A stretch of DNA of 64,000 nucleotides from Vibrio xiamenensis (GTDB lineage: Bacteria; Pseudomonadota; Gammaproteobacteria; Enterobacterales; Vibrionaceae). The notes under the pieces are model-generated. The model had not been told where the DNA came from and made no database searches. It saw only the letters and a program-made list of their open reading frames with translations. Of this stretch, positions 1-9,417 are shown piece by piece. Each line of letters begins with the position of its first letter. The first letter of the stretch is position 1. The stretch is taken from positions 79,987 to 143,986 of the forward strand of contig NZ_FNDD01000012.1 in assembly GCF_900100015.1 (NCBI RefSeq), in the 5' to 3' direction. The translations under genes and the position numbers were made by a program.

Positions 1-700
1 TTGCTTCGGCAATTTCACGCTCTTGCCAAATATGCTGAAAAGTTGACGCTAAGTGGCTTAATTCATCTTTTCTGTGACTAAGAGGAATAGGAGTGGTCTG
101 TTTGCTGTTTTGCAAAGATTGAACCCAATTGACCAGCACCATTAATGGCTTAGACAGTTTGTAATAAAAAAATACCAGTAAAATGCAAGTGAGAACTATG
201 GTTCTTAGCAGATCAAACAGCAGCAGTTCGTGAGCTTTGGAAACAAACGTTTTCGCCAAACTGGAGCCATCGATAGTAAAACTCAATCTACCCTGCACCA
301 GGTCGGAATCTGGTTGGTGAAGTGCAGTGGTAAACAGCGTTGAATCAGGCGTTAAGTAATTTGATAACGCGTTGATCATTATCCCATGTTGTTGATTGTC
401 GCGTTGGCGCGCCGCGAGAGTATCACCGTAATCATCGACGATCTTAACGCTATTGACTGCAGGATCGCTCATCAAGGCGACGACCACCTGATTGGCGAGT
501 AATGGATTAAGATGATACGTAGCTTGGCTGGCACTGACGTAGTGCTGCATTAATTGCAGTTGGTAATGTTTTTGGATGCGTTGTTGCTCTTGGTTGAGAT
601 CCAGCAAAATCATGTACACGCTAAACACCAATCCCAGCGCCACAGAGACGAGAAAGACAGTTTTGGCTTGGCGAACAGCGAGGGATGAAGAACGATGCAT
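1..700 (-). CDS. membrane sensor protein, N-terminal part (truncated by window edge)
   Basis: An open frame runs leftward from an ATG at 700 to the window edge without a stop, giving 233 residues. Residues about 14-33 form a first membrane segment, 34-158 a probable periplasmic sensing region, and about 159-180 a second membrane segment. Residues 181-228 look like a HAMP linker (KLSKPLMVLV, then a KDELSHLA stretch). This is the usual layout of a transmembrane sensor carrying a GGDEF/EAL or kinase output, but the output domain lies outside the window. It diverges from prfC. In V. cholerae the neighbour of prfC is, from memory, a GGDEF/EAL protein, so a c-di-GMP enzyme is my first guess. Confidence 0.7.
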   Translation of the reverse strand, partial: MHRSSSLAVRQAKTVFLVSVALGLVFSVYMILLDLNQEQQRIQKHYQLQLMQHYVSASQATYHLNPLLANQVVVALMSDPAVNSVKIVDDYGDTLAARQRDNQQHGIMINALSNYLTPDSTLFTTALHQPDSDLVQGRLSFTIDGSSLAKTFVSKAHELLLFDLLRTIVLTCILLVFFYYKLSKPLMVLVNWVQSLQNSKQTTPIPLSHRKDELSHLASTFQHIWQEREIAEA

Positions 701-909
701 TGTGAACATTACAACCTGCGGAGTCTGGATTACTCCTTTAGTTATAGCTTAAAAAATTCGATGTTTTTAACTTGCCCAGCGCAAAGAATTTTGGCGGGAA
801 ACAAGATGGATTGTTGCTCAAGTGCACAAGATAGGGGAGAATACCGCGCAATTAATTTGAGCTATTGGCATCCCTGAAATGCCGATATCAAGCCTAAAAG
901 AGCCGTAGT

Positions 910-2499
910 ATGTCAAATGAAGCCTTTTTAAGCGAAGTATCCAAACGTCGTACGTTTGCGATCATTTCGCACCCGGATGCGGGTAAAACCACAATTACTG
1001 AAAAAGTTCTGTTATTCGGACGCGCAATTCAAACCGCAGGTACGGTGAAAGGTCGTGGATCAAACCAGCATGCAAAATCTGACTGGATGGAAATGGAGAA
1101 AGAGCGTGGTATCTCGGTAACCACCTCTGTGATGCAGTTTCCTTATAACGAATGTCTGGTTAACTTGCTTGATACTCCAGGGCACGAAGACTTCTCGGAA
1201 GATACCTACCGTACTTTGACCGCGGTTGACTCTTGTTTAATGGTGATCGACGCGGCGAAAGGTGTCGAAGATCGTACTCGTAAATTGATGGAAGTAACGC
1301 GCCTGCGCGATACACCAATCATCACTTTTATGAACAAACTTGACCGTGATGTTCGTGATCCAATGGAAGTGTTGGATGAAGTAGAAAACGAACTGGGTAT
1401 GATGTGCGCACCGATTACCTGGCCAATCGGCTGCGGTAAAGAGTTTAAAGGTGTTTATCATATTCATCGCGACGAGACGATTCTTTATGAATCTGGTCAT
1501 GGCCATGAGATTCAGGAAGTTCGTATCATCAAAGGTTTGGATAACCCAGAGCTCGATGAACAAGTGGGTGCCGATTTGGCACAAAGCGTCCGTGAGGAGT
1601 TGGAACTCGTTATTGGTGCTTGTCCTGAGTTTGATCTTGAGTCATTCCTGACGGGTGAACTAACGCCAGTTTATTTCGGTACTGCATTAGGTAACTTCGG
1701 TGTTGACCACATGCTCGATGGTTTGACTGAATGGGCACCAGCTCCGAAAACTCGTCAGGCAGTTGAGCGCGAAGTGGAAGCAACAGAAGAAAGCTTCTCG
1801 GGTTTCGTGTTTAAAATCCAAGCTAACATGGATCCAAAACACCGTGACCGTATCGCTTTCATGCGTATTGTGTCGGGTACTTATACTCAAGGTATGAAGA
1901 TGAACCACGTGCGTATTGGCAAACAAGTCAATATTTCCGACGCCGTGACCTTCATGGCCGGCGACCGCTCTCGTGCGGAAAATGCCTACGCGGGTGACAT
2001 CATTGGTCTACATAACCACGGTACGATTCAAATCGGTGACACCTTCACCCAAGGTGGCTCGTTGAAATTCTCGGGTATTCCGAACTTTGCACCAGAACTG
2101 TTCCGCCGTATTCGCTTAAAAGATCCGTTGAAGCAGAAGCAATTGCTTAAAGGTTTGGTGCAGCTTTCTGAAGAAGGTGCCGTGCAGGTGTTCCGCCCAT
2201 TGCAAAACAACGATCTGATCGTTGGCGCAGTAGGTGTGCTGCAGTTTGATGTGGTGGTTGCGCGTTTGAAAGCTGAATACAACGTTGAAGCGATTTACGA
2301 AGGCGTTAACGTTGCGACAGCGCGCTGGGTAGAATGCCAAGATGGCAAGAAATTCGATGAGTTCCAACGTAAGAACCAAGCGAACTTAGCCCTAGATGGT
2401 GGTGATAACCTTACCTACATTGCACCAACTATGGTTAACCTCAACTTGGCTCAAGAGCGTTTTCCAGATGTTGTCTTCCGTGCAACACGTGAACACTAA
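910..2499 (+). CDS. prfC: peptide chain release factor 3 (RF3)
   Basis: RF3 is the translational GTPase that removes RF1 and RF2 from the ribosome after peptide release. The 529-residue product has the same length as E. coli RF3. G1 (HPDAGKTT) is at 21-28, the G3 motif (DTPGHEDF) at 88-95 and the G4 motif NKLD at 142-145. The C-terminal two thirds hold the domain II/III region. The gene is transcribed away from the partial sensor gene and ends at a hairpin terminator shared with the convergent srmB. Confidence 0.97.
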   Translation: MSNEAFLSEVSKRRTFAIISHPDAGKTTITEKVLLFGRAIQTAGTVKGRGSNQHAKSDWMEMEKERGISVTTSVMQFPYNECLVNLLDTPGHEDFSEDTYRTLTAVDSCLMVIDAAKGVEDRTRKLMEVTRLRDTPIITFMNKLDRDVRDPMEVLDEVENELGMMCAPITWPIGCGKEFKGVYHIHRDETILYESGHGHEIQEVRIIKGLDNPELDEQVGADLAQSVREELELVIGACPEFDLESFLTGELTPVYFGTALGNFGVDHMLDGLTEWAPAPKTRQAVEREVEATEESFSGFVFKIQANMDPKHRDRIAFMRIVSGTYTQGMKMNHVRIGKQVNISDAVTFMAGDRSRAENAYAGDIIGLHNHGTIQIGDTFTQGGSLKFSGIPNFAPELFRRIRLKDPLKQKQLLKGLVQLSEEGAVQVFRPLQNNDLIVGAVGVLQFDVVVARLKAEYNVEAIYEGVNVATARWVECQDGKKFDEFQRKNQANLALDGGDNLTYIAPTMVNLNLAQERFPDVVFRATREH

Positions 2500-2549
2500 T
2501 TACAAGCTGATATAAGGCTGCGATGATTTATCGCAGCCTGTTGTAAATG

Positions 2550-2581
2550 TAAAAATGCCGCTCATTGAAGCGGCATTTTTT
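2550..2581. terminator. bidirectional rho-independent terminator between prfC and srmB
   Basis: An AAAATGCCGC/GCGGCATTTT stem closes a short loop and is followed by a T run on both strands. It can stop transcription of prfC (plus) and srmB (minus). Confidence 0.85.
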
Positions 2582-2617
2582 ATGTGCTGAACACACTAAG
2601 CTTGCGTGTTGAGTCGC

Positions 2618-3850
2618 TTATTTTTTCTTAGCGACTTTCTTTTTGCTTTTCGCAGCGGCTTTTTTCTTGTCGTCTTTTTTCTTTTTCTTCTTAAACACAG
2701 GCTTTTTGTGTTTTGGACGTAATCCGTCAACAAAGCGCTCTTTGATATCTTCTTTCACGTAGCGAGCCACGCGATCCATCATTGGTTGGTCGTGGGCTTC
2801 AACCAGAGAAATGGCATTGCCTTTTTTACCTGCTCGCGCTGTACGACCGATGCGATGCAAATAAACATCGGCGCTGCGAGGCATGTCGTAGTTAATGACG
2901 TGGCTGATATCAGGAAGGTCGATACCGCGCGCTGCAACGTCGGTGGCTAGCAGTACGTTGACTGCGCCATCACGAAAACGGGCAATCGCGTTGTTACGAC
3001 GATCTTGAGGCATTTCGCCTTGAATCCAAGCACATGGAATTTCCGCGCGTTCCAATTCGGTACGCAGCTCAGCCAAGCGTTCGCGAGTTTTCAAAAACAC
3101 GATAGAGCGTTCAGCCTGGCTGGTCAGAATAGCTTTGAGCAATTCGAGTTTATGTTCGGCGGTGTCGGCGCGGTGATACCACTGGGCAATCTTTTTGCGC
3201 TCGCGACGTGAAGGCTCGGCATCCAGTTCTGCAGGCTCATTAAGTAGCCCAGCACTAAAACCTTCTACTCCTTTGCCTTCAAGCGTTGCCGAAAACAGCA
3301 AGGTTTGTTTGCGCCAGCGACATTCGGTTGAAAGCTTATCAACCACAGGGCCGAAACCCATATCCAACATACGGTCGGCTTCATCAAGGATCAGCCATTC
3401 AATCGCGCGACAATCAAAACGTTCCGCTTCGATGTATTCCATCAAACGGCCAGGTGTCGCTACCACGATATCTTGAGTCTTGGCCAGAATATCGGCGTGT
3501 TCTTGGTATTGAACGCCACCAGTGATAGTAAAGATATTTAGCGAGGTGTGTTGTGCCAGAGCACGAGCTTGATCAGCCACTTGCATCGCCAATTCGCGAG
3601 TTGGAGTTAGGATCAGTACGCGAGCCGGCCCTGGTTTACGACGCGGAAAATCTTGCAAAAACTGCAGCGCAGGAAGCACAAATGCGGCAGTTTTACCCGT
3701 TCCGGTCGGCGCAGAAGCTAACACATCACGGCCATCCAAGGCGGCTGGAATGGCTTGAGCTTGGATTTCGGTTGGTCGGCTGAAACCCATGCTTTCAATG
3801 GCTTGAAGCAAGTTTGGGTCTAGATCAAGTTCAGCGAAAGTTTTGATCAC
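2618..3850 (-). CDS. srmB: DEAD-box ATP-dependent RNA helicase SrmB
   Basis: This is an RNA helicase acting in assembly of the large ribosomal subunit. The 410 residues carry the Q motif region near 25-32, motif I (APTGTGKT) at 47-54, DEAD at 156-159, SAT at 187-189 and a HRIGRTAR motif in the second RecA domain. Phrases such as CRWRKQTLLFSATLEG are typical of SrmB rather than RhlE or DeaD. The C-terminus (about 380-410) is an almost pure lysine tail, probably for RNA binding. The next gene on this strand is trmN6; the two are neighbours in E. coli as well. Confidence 0.93.
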   Translation of the reverse strand: MIKTFAELDLDPNLLQAIESMGFSRPTEIQAQAIPAALDGRDVLASAPTGTGKTAAFVLPALQFLQDFPRRKPGPARVLILTPTRELAMQVADQARALAQHTSLNIFTITGGVQYQEHADILAKTQDIVVATPGRLMEYIEAERFDCRAIEWLILDEADRMLDMGFGPVVDKLSTECRWRKQTLLFSATLEGKGVEGFSAGLLNEPAELDAEPSRRERKKIAQWYHRADTAEHKLELLKAILTSQAERSIVFLKTRERLAELRTELERAEIPCAWIQGEMPQDRRNNAIARFRDGAVNVLLATDVAARGIDLPDISHVINYDMPRSADVYLHRIGRTARAGKKGNAISLVEAHDQPMMDRVARYVKEDIKERFVDGLRPKHKKPVFKKKKKKDDKKKAAAKSKKKVAKKK

Positions 3851-3940
3851 GTTAGTATCTCCGCAGGCCTAGTGGCGAAATAAGGGATAATTCAAAACGC
3901 CGTATTATACGGGCATTAGTGAGCAGGATCACAGGTAATT

Positions 3941-4645
3941 CTACATCTTTAGATAAAAATCTTTGGTCAAAGCGGTAAATTGGCCGCTGTAAGCTTGCTT
4001 TTCTCGAATCGTCAGCGTGCTTTTAACGCAGGTTTGCTGGTGTTTTCTCAGTTCGATCAGCAGTCGATTCGGCGCTTTGTGCTCGGTTGGCGATACTTGG
4101 CACACGCGAGATGCAAACAGCCCGTGGTGCTTGGCGCTTGCGATAAATGCTCGCCCTTCAACGACAGGTAAAATAAAACTCGCCTGTCCGTCTTCAGTCA
4201 GCCATTTTGCGCAGTTACTCAGCAGGATTTGATGGTCGAGATGATCACTATGACGAGCTTTGGCCCGCTGCGGCATTTGCGCTTGCTCACCGCTTAAAAA
4301 ATAGGGCGGATTACAGATAATGACCTCAAAAAGATTGTCAAATTGCGCCTCTCGCGCATCGCTCTGAATGAGGGTAATTCGGCTTTGCCATGGGCTGCGT
4401 TCGATATTACCTGTGGCCGATGCTATCGCACAATCATCGATCTCAATCGCCGTAATTTGTGCGTGGGCTCTACGCTGTGCACACATCAAGGCTAACAAGC
4501 CTGTTCCGGTACCAATATCAAGTACCGTTTTCGCATCGTTAAGTTGAGTCCAAGCACCGAGCAGTACGCCATCAGTACTGACGGCCATTCCGGCACTTCC
4601 TTGTTCAACGGTAAATTTCTTGAAGGAAAAACGTTTGTTTTTCAA
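3941..4645 (-). CDS. trmN6: tRNA1(Val) (adenine37-N6)-methyltransferase
   Basis: The product (YfiC/TrmN6 family, 234 residues) methylates N6 of A37 in tRNA1Val. A SAM-binding motif (LDIGTGTGL) is at 42-50 and the adenine-N6 catalytic motif NPPY at 112-115. The start is a TTG at 4645 preceded by AAGG; no ATG or GTG lies upstream in frame, and the N-terminus aligns with E. coli YfiC from about residue 12. It lies upstream of srmB on the same strand. Confidence 0.9.
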   Translation of the reverse strand: MKNKRFSFKKFTVEQGSAGMAVSTDGVLLGAWTQLNDAKTVLDIGTGTGLLALMCAQRRAHAQITAIEIDDCAIASATGNIERSPWQSRITLIQSDAREAQFDNLFEVIICNPPYFLSGEQAQMPQRAKARHSDHLDHQILLSNCAKWLTEDGQASFILPVVEGRAFIASAKHHGLFASRVCQVSPTEHKAPNRLLIELRKHQQTCVKSTLTIREKQAYSGQFTALTKDFYLKM

Positions 4646-4971
4646 TGTGCTATGCCTTGTATTTAACGCTATTAATTATGTGAAAATTAGATTGTTTTTC
4701 TGATTTTTAGTCTAACTCAGGATGATTGTACTAAATCTGATACAGTAAAATAGGAAAATTCTTAGAATTAAAATTCGAATATTCTTATTTTATTGGCTTA
4801 TATATCTGGTTTTATAATTGTTGTCTGGATTTATATAGCGTTTTAATGGTTGAACTTGCGTATTGCTGGTTAGTTCGTCATGATCCCGCTCCCAGATTTT
4901 GCCCTGGGTGGGGTTGGAAAACCATTTTTACCCCGACACAACATCAATAATTTATATAAAAAGGGTTAGCT
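4646..4971 (+). promoter_or_regulatory. AT-rich gap and possible structured leader of brnQ
   Basis: No gene is visible in this 326-base gap. Bases 4650-4870 are very AT-rich. At 4885-4913 a CCCAG/CTGGG hairpin is enclosed by a CCC/GGGG outer pair, with no T run after it, so it is not an ordinary terminator. It lies in the probable 5' leader of brnQ. No known riboswitch class was recognised. Confidence 0.35.
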
Positions 4972-6285
4972 GTGAAGCAGACTTTAAAATTTTCAGACGT
5001 AACTGCAGTCGGCTTTATGCTGTTTGCATTTTTTCTAGGGGCGGGGAATATTATCTTTCCTCCATTTGCCGGGCAACTTGCCGGTGATCACCTGTTACCT
5101 GCCATGGTCGGTTTTCTACTCACTGCCGTGGGGCTACCTTTGGTGACTATCATTGCTATCGCATTAGCGGGTGGTACTTGGGAGCACATGACTCGCGATT
5201 TGCCGAAACAGGCTGCGACACTGATGGCGGCGCTGATTTTTATCATCATTGGCCCTGCTTTTGCCGCGCCGCGCACCGGTTTGGTTGCATTTGAAATGGG
5301 CGTTAATCCTTTTATTAGCGATTCAACTCAACTGCATCTGACGCTATTCTCCGTGCTGTTTTTTGCTGTCGCTATGCTGTTTGCTTGGTATCAAGGCCGC
5401 CTTATCGACATGATCGGCAAAATCCTCACACCAGTGTTGTTCATCGGTTTGATCATTTTGGCGGTAAGTGTGTTTGTTAATCCGCAAGGTGAAATCATGC
5501 CAGCGCAAGGTGAGTACCTGACGCACCCATTGCAAAAGGGCTTCCTTGAGGGCTACAACACCATGGATACCTTCGCTTCGCTGATGTTTGGCGTACTGAT
5601 GGTAGATGCGCTGCGCGGTAAAGGTATTACTGAGCGCCGCGCGACGACCAAATACTTGATTAGCGCAGCATGCATTGCCGCAGCAGGTTTGGCGTTTGTG
5701 TACATTTCGCTGTTCTACCTAGGCGCAACCAGCTCTGCTGTGGCCGCTGGGGCGGATAACGGCGGTATGGTACTAAGCCAATACGTTCAAGCGCTGTTTG
5801 GCAGTCATGGTCAGCTGGTGCTCTCGCTGATTGTATTGCTGGCGTGTTTAACTACCGCTATCGGCCTGATTTCAGCGTGTTCGGATTTCTTTAGTACCCA
5901 TACGCCGCTGTCTTACAAAACTTGGGTTCTGATTACCGGTATTGCGTGTGCGGTCGTTGCCAATGTCGGGCTTGCCCAGCTTATTTCTCTGTCGGTTCCG
6001 GCTCTGTTTGCTCTGTATCCGGTAGCGATCGCTTTGGTGGCGTTAACCTTCCTACGCAGCAAGTTTCCAAATCCCCGCTTAGCGTACCGTTTTGTTTTGC
6101 TGGTTTCGTTTCTGTTTGCATTGATTGATGCGGCGAAAGTGGCAGGTGTTAATGTCTCAGCACTGCATTTCCTTCCACTATTTGATGTTGGTATGGGCTG
6201 GGTACTGCCAACGATTGCTGCGATTGTAGTGATGTTTTTTGCGGGTAAAGCCACTGAGCCGCAAACCGTTCAAGACAACGCATAA
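4972..6285 (+). CDS. brnQ: branched-chain amino acid carrier (LIVCS family)
   Basis: This is a cation-coupled importer of leucine, isoleucine and valine in the inner membrane. The 437 residues contain about 12 hydrophobic segments. The N-terminal signature FFLGAGNIIFPP at 20-31 is diagnostic of BrnQ/LIVCS carriers. It starts with GTG at 4972 after AAGGG. It is a single gene ended by the hairpin at 6303-6342. Confidence 0.93.
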   Translation: MKQTLKFSDVTAVGFMLFAFFLGAGNIIFPPFAGQLAGDHLLPAMVGFLLTAVGLPLVTIIAIALAGGTWEHMTRDLPKQAATLMAALIFIIIGPAFAAPRTGLVAFEMGVNPFISDSTQLHLTLFSVLFFAVAMLFAWYQGRLIDMIGKILTPVLFIGLIILAVSVFVNPQGEIMPAQGEYLTHPLQKGFLEGYNTMDTFASLMFGVLMVDALRGKGITERRATTKYLISAACIAAAGLAFVYISLFYLGATSSAVAAGADNGGMVLSQYVQALFGSHGQLVLSLIVLLACLTTAIGLISACSDFFSTHTPLSYKTWVLITGIACAVVANVGLAQLISLSVPALFALYPVAIALVALTFLRSKFPNPRLAYRFVLLVSFLFALIDAAKVAGVNVSALHFLPLFDVGMGWVLPTIAAIVVMFFAGKATEPQTVQDNA

Positions 6286-6302
6286 TAGCCGTCTTTGATT
6301 GT

Positions 6303-6342
6303 AAAAAATCCCTTGCCTTTGCTTAGGTGAGGGATTTTTTTT
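6303..6342 (+). terminator. rho-independent terminator after brnQ
   Basis: AAAAATCCCT pairs with AGGGATTTTT around an internal loop and is followed by a T run. Confidence 0.75.
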
Positions 6343-6470
6343 GTCTTAATGGAATGCCAATACCACAGAGTTGTCTTGGTGTCTGTGGTGGCGACAAAAA
6401 TCCCTGTATCTTCCTCACATTTTTCAGTAGAATTCTGCGGTTAAATTCTACGCTAAAATGTTGAGCAAAC

Positions 6471-7569
6471 ATGTTTGAAATCAATCCTATTAAAAATCGT
6501 CTTCAGGACGTGTCTGAGCGCACGAAAGTCCTGAGGGGGTATCTTTGACTATGACGCCAAGAAAGAGCGTCTAGAAGAAGTAAACGCAGAGTTAGAGCAA
6601 CCCGATGTCTGGAACGAACCTGAGCGCGCCCAAGCCTTAGGTAAAGAACGCGCGTCTCTTGAAGCCGTGGTTGAGACAATCGTCGAGTTAGATCAAGGCG
6701 TCGAAGACGTTGATGGTCTGCTTGAGCTAGCGGTTGAAGAACAAGACCAAGAAACCTTTGACGAAATTGAACCTGAACTCGCCGAGCTTGAAGAGAAGCT
6801 GGCGAAATTAGAGTTCCGTCGTATGTTCTCGGGTGATCACGACAGCTCTGACTGCTATATCGACTTACAAGCCGGTTCTGGCGGCACTGAGGCCCAAGAC
6901 TGGACCAATATGATGCTTCGTATGTACTTGCGCTGGGCAGAAGCCAAAGGCTTCAAAGCGGAAGTGATTGAAGTTTCTGAAGGCGAAGTCGCTGGCCTAA
7001 AATCGGCCACGGTACGTATTTCTGGTGAATACGCATACGGTTGGTTGCGCACTGAAACGGGCGTGCATCGCCTAGTTCGTAAGTCGCCATTCGATTCAGG
7101 CGGCCGTCGTCATACGTCATTTGCATCTGCGTTTATCTACCCTGAGGTTGATGAAAACATCGATATCGATATTAATCCGGCGGATTTGCGTATCGACGTT
7201 TACCGCGCATCAGGCGCTGGTGGTCAGCACGTTAACACCACAGAATCGGCGGTACGTATTACCCACTTACCGACCAATACTGTTGTGCAGTGTCAGAATG
7301 ACCGCTCTCAACACAAAAACAAAGACCAAGCGATGAAACAGCTGCGCGCTAAGTTGTTTGAGCTGGAACTGCAAAAGCAGAATGCCGAGAAACAAGCTAA
7401 CGAAGACGCCAAATCGGATATCGGTTGGGGCAGTCAAATTCGTTCATACGTGTTAGATGACTCGCGCATTAAAGATTTACGTACTGGCGTTGAAAACCGT
7501 AACACGCAAGCGGTTTTAGATGGCGACCTAGACAAATTTATCGAAGCTAGCCTGAAATCAGGCCTGTAA
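6471..7569 (+). CDS. prfB: peptide chain release factor 2 (RF2), expressed by +1 programmed frameshift
   Basis: RF2 releases the peptide at UGA and UAA codons. The coding region begins with ATG at 6471 and meets an in-frame TGA at 6546-6548 as codon 26. Skipping one base moves translation into the frame that runs to 7569, giving 365 residues, the E. coli length. With this numbering the stop-recognition tripeptide SPF falls at 205-207 and the catalytic GGQ at 250-252, exactly as in E. coli, which confirms start and frameshift. A downstream ATG at 6667 is only an internal methionine. lysS follows after 34 bases, as in E. coli. Confidence 0.97.
6533..6549 (+). promoter_or_regulatory. prfB programmed +1 frameshift site
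   Basis: The slippery run CTT-TGA-C is preceded by a Shine-Dalgarno-like AGGGGG three bases upstream of CTT. This is the classical autoregulatory signal: low RF2 slows reading of the UGA and favours slippage into the RF2 frame. Confidence 0.96.
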
Positions 7570-7603
7570 GCTTTTCACCGACCACAGACAGGATAGATCG
7601 AAA

Positions 7604-9121
7604 ATGACTGATGCTGTTCAAAACGAAAACCTTCAAGAAGAAAACAAGCTGATTGCTGAGCGTCGCGCGAAACTCGATGAAATTCGCAAGAATTGCAAAG
7701 CAAATGGTCACCCAAATGATTTCCGTCGTGACAGCCTAGCTGGCGACTTACAAGAACAATTCGGTGAAAAGACCAAAGAAGAACTCGAAGCGCTTAATCA
7801 CGTTGTCGCGATTGCGGGCCGTGTGATGGCAAAACGTGGTCCATTCTTGGTAATTCAAGAAACCTCAGGCCGCATTCAAGCTTATGCTGCGAAAGATGTG
7901 CAAAAAGAGCTTAAAGCGAAATATCAAGGTTTGGACATCGGCGACATCATCGGTGTGAAAGGTGCGTTGCACAAGTCTGGTAAAGGCGATCTTTACGTCA
8001 ACATGGAAGAGTACGAATTGCTGACCAAAGCGCTGCGTCCTCTACCAGAGAAATTCCACGGCTTGACTGACCAAGAGATGCGTTACCGTCAACGTTATGT
8101 TGATTTGATTGTGAACGAAGATTCTCGCCACGCGTTTATCATTCGCTCTAAGTTAGTGTCTGCGATCCGTAACTTCATGAGCTCAAAAGGCTATTTGGAA
8201 GTTGAAACGCCGATGATGCACGTGATCCCTGGCGGCGCAACGGCGCGTCCATTCGTAACTCATCACAACGCGCTCGATATCGACATGTACTTGCGTGTTG
8301 CTCCAGAGCTGTACCTTAAGCGTTTGGTGGTAGGTGGCTTTGACCGCGTATTTGAAATCAACCGTAACTTCCGTAACGAAGGTTTGTCTCCGCGTCATAA
8401 CCCAGAATTCACTATGATGGAATTCTACCAAGCGTACGCCGATTACAAAGACTTGATGGATCTGACTGAAGAGATGTTAAGTACCGTGGCGATGGAAGTG
8501 CATGGTTCAACTTCAATGCCTTACGGTGATGAAACGGTAGAATTTGGTGGTACTTATGCCCGCATGAGCATGTTTGAAGCCATTAAACACTACAATCCAA
8601 ACCACGAAGCGATTCAAAACCTGACCGAACAAGATCTGCAAGATCGTGAATTGATGGTGTCGATCGCCAAATCGGTTCACGTTGAAGTAGAAAGCTTCTG
8701 GACATGTGGTCAATTGCTTGAAGAGATCTTTGGTGAAACCGCTGAACCGAAATTGATCCAGCCAACGTTCATCACAGGCTACCCAGCTGATATCTCGCCA
8801 TTGGCGCGTCGTAGCGATGACAACCCATTCTTCACTGACCGCTTTGAGTTCTTCATCGGTGGTCGTGAAGTTGCTAACGGTTTCTCTGAGCTTAACGACG
8901 CAGAAGACCAAGATGCGCGCTTTAAAGCTCAGGTTGATGCGAAAGATGCCGGTGATGATGAAGCGATGTACTACGATGCTGACTACATCACAGCACTTGA
9001 GCATGGTTTGCCGCCAACAGCGGGTCAAGGTATCGGTATTGACCGTCTCACGATGCTATTTACCAATACTCATACCATTCGTGACGTGATTCTATTCCCG
9101 GCAATGCGTCCACAAGCGTAA
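7604..9121 (+). CDS. lysS: lysyl-tRNA synthetase, class II
   Basis: This enzyme charges tRNALys. The product has 505 residues, as in E. coli. An N-terminal OB fold (about 60-150) precedes a class II catalytic core with motif 2 ([20 protein letters not shown], about 260-279) and motif 3 ([11 protein letters not shown] near the end). It follows prfB in the conserved prfB-lysS operon and ends at a strong hairpin at 9148. Confidence 0.97.
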   Translation: MTDAVQNENLQEENKLIAERRAKLDEIRKNCKANGHPNDFRRDSLAGDLQEQFGEKTKEELEALNHVVAIAGRVMAKRGPFLVIQETSGRIQAYAAKDVQKELKAKYQGLDIGDIIGVKGALHKSGKGDLYVNMEEYELLTKALRPLPEKFHGLTDQEMRYRQRYVDLIVNEDSRHAFIIRSKLVSAIRNFMSSKGYLEVETPMMHVIPGGATARPFVTHHNALDIDMYLRVAPELYLKRLVVGGFDRVFEINRNFRNEGLSPRHNPEFTMMEFYQAYADYKDLMDLTEEMLSTVAMEVHGSTSMPYGDETVEFGGTYARMSMFEAIKHYNPNHEAIQNLTEQDLQDRELMVSIAKSVHVEVESFWTCGQLLEEIFGETAEPKLIQPTFITGYPADISPLARRSDDNPFFTDRFEFFIGGREVANGFSELNDAEDQDARFKAQVDAKDAGDDEAMYYDADYITALEHGLPPTAGQGIGIDRLTMLFTNTHTIRDVILFPAMRPQA

Positions 9122-9147
9122 TAGTTCGCCGCTAAAGTCGAAATGTT

Positions 9148-9177
9148 AAAAAAGCCATCGTCAGATGGCTTTTTTTA
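9148..9177 (+). terminator. rho-independent terminator after lysS
   Basis: AAAAAGCCATC pairs with GATGGCTTTTT and is followed by a T run. Confidence 0.9.
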
Positions 9178-9417
9178 TACGGCGAATATTTGCTCAATTT
9201 TCTATTCTGTTTTTCTATATGTCTTATGAATGACGCGCAATCGTTGCAATAAGTTTGTGAATGAAGGTCTCGTTCTCTTTGCGAAAACAAGTTATTAATC
9301 GCTTTGTCTTGAAGATGAGACAGATTATTTTCGCAAGTCTCGATAATGTAACGTCTAAACGACATGCGTTAGTTGGCGCTGTTTACAAACTAATAATTAA
9401 ACATAAGGAACAGATAA

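Noticed and set aside
695..877. 60-codon frame between the partial sensor gene and prfC
   Set aside because: It overlaps the start of the divergent sensor gene and lacks a ribosome-binding site; its composition is like non-coding promoter DNA.
6667..7569. A 300-residue RF2 starting at 6667
   Set aside because: This is only the part after the frameshift. The SPF and GGQ numbering shows that the true protein starts at 6471 and uses the +1 shift.
8513..9028. 171-codon minus-strand frame inside lysS
   Set aside because: Antisense shadow of lysS, without a recognisable domain.
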